Part shown: one piece after another, positions 4,675-7,243 of the stretch
Position numbering within the stretch: position 1 is the first letter of the stretch
Layout of the letters: each line of letters begins with the position of its first letter
Assembly (NCBI GenBank): GCA_963513115.1
Contig: CAUPPN010000048.1
Location: 1 to 7,243 of the forward strand
Direction: 5' to 3'
Length of the DNA: 7,243 nucleotides
Source: JABCPO02 sp963513115
GTDB lineage: Bacteria > Bacillota > Clostridia > TANB77 > CAG-508
Program-made: the position numbers and the translations under genes
Notes under the pieces: model-generated
Told to the model about the DNA's origin: nothing
The model's input: only the letters and a program-made list of their open reading frames with translations
The model's database searches: none

Positions 4675-7243
4675 ATGGCAAATCCAAAATTAAGCTGGGA
4701 TGAAATAGAAACAAGGGCAGTAGCTTTTCAAAGAAGGTGGAAAGTATTATTAAAAGAAGAAGATATTATTGAAAGATCATGGGCACAGAAGTTTGAAGAA
4801 GAGCTAATGGAAGTATTTGGTATAGATAAGAAAGATGGAGTACATGAAGAAAGAGTTATTAACTTAGAAGGTGTACAAAACTATATTGACTATCTTTTAG
4901 CAGGAGTAGTATTAATTGAAATGAAAAGCCCAGGTGAAAGTTTGATTACTGCATATAATCAGGCATTAGATTATGCAAGAGCATTAGAACCTGAAGCACA
5001 ACCAGAGCTAATTGTTGTATCTAATTTTAATAAGATACAGGTAAGTAATTTTAGAACAGGAGTTAGATACAAAGAATTTAGTATATCTAAGCTAAAAAGC
5101 AATGTAAGGCAGATGGGATATATTGCAGGATATACTTCAGATGTTGAATTTGAAACAGATATTGAAGTTAATACAAAAGCAGCATATAAGATATCAGGAC
5201 TATACAAGGAATTAGAAAGACATGGATATAGTAGAGAAGACATACAATTATACCTAGTTAGAATAGTATTTTGTCTTTTTGCAGAAGATACTGGAATATT
5301 TGAGCAAAAATCTTTTGAAAACTATATAAAAAACTCAAAAGAAGATGGAACAGACCTATCACAAAGAATTAGTGACCTCTTCTATATTTTAGATACAAAA
5401 GAAGAAGAAAGAATGGATACAATATCTGATGAATTAAAAGGATTTAGATATATTAATGGTCATGTTTTTTCTAAGCCACTTAAACCAGCATTTTTTGATT
5501 CAAAGATGAGAAAAGAATTAATTAATTGTTGTAATTTTGATTGGTCATATATTTCACCTGCAGTATTTGGTGCGATGTTCCAAGGTGTAATGGATGAAGA
5601 AAAAAGAAGAGAACTTGGAGCACACTATACTTCAGAAGAAAATATTATGAAAGTAATTAAGCCACTATTTTTAGATGAATTGTGGAAAGAATTTGAAATA
5701 AAAAAAGGAATAAAAAAGGATTTAGAAGAGTTTCATGAAAAGATAGCAAATATTAAGATACTAGACCCAGCATGTGGATGTGGTAACTTTTTAATAATTG
5801 CATATAGGGAACTTAGATTATTAGAATTTGAAGTGTTAAAATTATTAAATGATGATAGCCAGGTAATGTTAGTAGATAATAATATTATTAAAACGCATAT
5901 TAATAATTTCTATGGAATAGAATATGAAGAATTCCCTGCAGAAATAGCTAAGCTTTCAATGCTACTTATGAAACACCAATTGGATGTAGAAGTATCAAAC
6001 TATTTTGGATTTAATATAATTGGATTCCCTATTAGAGAAAATGCAAGTATAGTTAAGGGTAATTCATTAAGGATGGATTGGAATGAAGTAGTAGGTATAG
6101 AAGATTTAGATTATATAATAGGTAATCCACCATTTGTAGGCGGAATGTTAATGAGTAAAGAACAAAAAGAAGATATGAAAATCGTAACTAATAAAGCAAA
6201 AGGTTATGGTAATATGGATTTTGTTTGTGGGTGGTATTTTAAATCTGCAGAAATAATGAATAAAAATAAGAATATTAGAACAGCATTTGTTTCTACAAAT
6301 AGTATTTGCCAAGGTGAACATGTTCTTAATTTTTGGAAAAATCTTATTGAAGAAAAGAATATTAAGATAGACTATTGCTATAGAACTTTTAAATGGAGCA
6401 ATGAAGCAAAAGGAAAAGCGGCAGTGTATTGTGTAATAGTAGGATTTTCAAATAATGATTTAAAATGTGATAAAAAAATATTTATAGAAAATAAAAATGA
6501 AAATAATTATGATATGATTGAAGCCAAAAATATTAATCCATATTTAATAGACGCAAAAAACGTTTTTATTGAAAGAAAAAGTAAACCAATTTGTGATGTG
6601 CCAGAAATGAAATTTGGTAGCATGCCAAGAGATGGTGGATATTTCATATTAACAGATGAAGAAAGAGAAGAAATTATTAAAGAAACACCAGAGGCAGAAG
6701 AGTTTATTAAAAAATATATAGGTGCTAGAGAGTTCATAAACAAAACATATAGGTGGGTACTATGGCTTGATGGTGTTAGTCCTAAAAAATATATGTACTC
6801 AAAATTAATAAGAGAAAGATTAGAAAAAGTAAAAGAATTTAGATTAAATAGTACTGCAAAAGATACAAGAGAATTTTCTAAGACACCACAAGTATTTTGT
6901 AGTATATCACAGCCAAAGGAAGGTAATTATTTATTAGTACCAAAGGTGAGTTCTGAAAAACGTGAATATGTACCAATTGGATTTATTGACTCTGAAATTA
7001 TTTCATCAGATTTAGTTTTTACTGTAGCAGGTGCAACACTTTATGAATTTGGAGTCATAACTTCTGTTATACATATGGATTGGATGAGATTAGTTGCCGG
7101 TAGATTAAAAGGGGATTACAGATACTCAAATACAATAGTATACAATAACTTTATATGGCCTGATGCAAGTGATGAAGATAAAGAAAAAATAATTAAAACA
7201 GCATCTAAAATATTAGAAGTAAGAGAGAAATACTCTGATTGGA
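4675..7243 (+). CDS. MmeI-like Type IIG/IIL restriction-modification enzyme (3' end beyond window)
   Basis: A single polypeptide expected to cut DNA at a distance from its site and to methylate adenine in one strand of that site, defending against phage and plasmids. At least 856 codons are open and the frame leaves the window without a stop; MmeI itself is about 920 residues, so roughly the last 50-100 are missing. The nuclease domain (1 to about 155) has D72, nine residues, then E82-M-K84, the spacing of MmeI's D70/E80/K82. A helical connector follows to about 300. The methyltransferase part (about 300-610) shows GAHYTSEENI (315-324), motif I DPACGCGNF (364-372), YGIE with E416, and catalytic NPPF (484-487). 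The target-recognition part (about 610-825) has YRWVLWL (from 692), EYVPIGF (764-770), GRLKGDYRYS (809-818) and VYNNFIWP (822-829). Catalytic residues look intact. No separate S or R subunit is needed. Its own promoter and RBS lie directly upstream. The recognition sequence cannot be read from here. Confidence 0.93.
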   Translation, partial: MANPKLSWDEIETRAVAFQRRWKVLLKEEDIIERSWAQKFEEELMEVFGIDKKDGVHEERVINLEGVQNYIDYLLAGVVLIEMKSPGESLITAYNQALDYARALEPEAQPELIVVSNFNKIQVSNFRTGVRYKEFSISKLKSNVRQMGYIAGYTSDVEFETDIEVNTKAAYKISGLYKELERHGYSREDIQLYLVRIVFCLFAEDTGIFEQKSFENYIKNSKEDGTDLSQRISDLFYILDTKEEERMDTISDELKGFRYINGHVFSKPLKPAFFDSKMRKELINCCNFDWSYISPAVFGAMFQGVMDEEKRRELGAHYTSEENIMKVIKPLFLDELWKEFEIKKGIKKDLEEFHEKIANIKILDPACGCGNFLIIAYRELRLLEFEVLKLLNDDSQVMLVDNNIIKTHINNFYGIEYEEFPAEIAKLSMLLMKHQLDVEVSNYFGFNIIGFPIRENASIVKGNSLRMDWNEVVGIEDLDYIIGNPPFVGGMLMSKEQKEDMKIVTNKAKGYGNMDFVCGWYFKSAEIMNKNKNIRTAFVSTNSICQGEHVLNFWKNLIEEKNIKIDYCYRTFKWSNEAKGKAAVYCVIVGFSNNDLKCDKKIFIENKNENNYDMIEAKNINPYLIDAKNVFIERKSKPICDVPEMKFGSMPRDGGYFILTDEEREEIIKETPEAEEFIKKYIGAREFINKTYRWVLWLDGVSPKKYMYSKLIRERLEKVKEFRLNSTAKDTREFSKTPQVFCSISQPKEGNYLLVPKVSSEKREYVPIGFIDSEIISSDLVFTVAGATLYEFGVITSVIHMDWMRLVAGRLKGDYRYSNTIVYNNFIWPDASDEDKEKIIKTASKILEVREKYSDW

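Noticed and set aside
4971..5243. Minus-strand open frame of 90 codons
   Set aside because: Antisense to the nuclease domain of the R-M gene, with no start signals.
6507..6743. Minus-strand open frame of 78 codons
   Set aside because: Antisense to the target-recognition region of the R-M gene, with no start signals.
4675..7243. BREX PglX or Type I HsdM as the identity of the large methyltransferase
   Set aside because: The N-terminal D-x9-E-x-K nuclease motif and the MmeI-style target-recognition motifs (GRLKGDYRYS, VYNNFIWP) fit MmeI-like enzymes; no HsdS/HsdR or BREX neighbours are in the window.

Overview
The window looks like a chromosomal segment of a low-GC, AT-biased anaerobic Firmicute, probably a Clostridia/Tissierellia relative such as the Anaerococcus-Peptoniphilus group. 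This rests on codon use, AGGAGG-type ribosome binding sites and the gene families present; the genus is a guess. All genes read on the + strand, and no stretch over 300 bases lacks a gene. No tRNA, rRNA, CRISPR array, insertion sequence or att site was seen.

Layout. Bases 1-182 are an AT-rich leader with a candidate promoter bracketed by an inverted repeat. Bases 183-2228 encode a 12-TM MMPL/RND-superfamily membrane transporter. After a 34-base gap with a strong AAGGAGG site, 2263-4503 encodes an exported protein: a signal peptide, a conserved extracellular N-domain, and about 400 residues of X-X-X-Leu-X-X-Gly-type repeats as seen in YhgE/Pip-like proteins. These two look like an operon encoding a transporter and its extracytoplasmic partner. 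The region 4504-4674 holds a near-perfect 18-bp hairpin terminator and then a fresh promoter (TTGTAA-17-TATAAT). From 4675 to the right edge runs an open reading frame of at least 856 codons for a single-chain MmeI-like (Type IIG/IIL) restriction-modification enzyme. It has a PD-(D/E)XK nuclease motif (D72, E82, K84), a SAM-binding motif (DPACGCGNF) and a catalytic NPPF. Only its C-terminal tail lies outside the window.

The most notable signal is an abrupt change in composition inside the transporter gene near 1750-1800. Upstream, Arg is almost always AGG and Ile often ATC, at about 37-38% GC in sampled lines. Downstream, Arg is mainly AGA and ATC nearly vanishes, with GC about 28%. The reading frame and the TM pattern stay intact. 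This suggests a recombination junction (or an assembly chimera), with the last five TM segments, the partner gene and the restriction-modification gene all on the lower-GC side. I see no clearly new system. The transporter-partner module is of poorly known function, and the R-M enzyme's recognition site is unknown.
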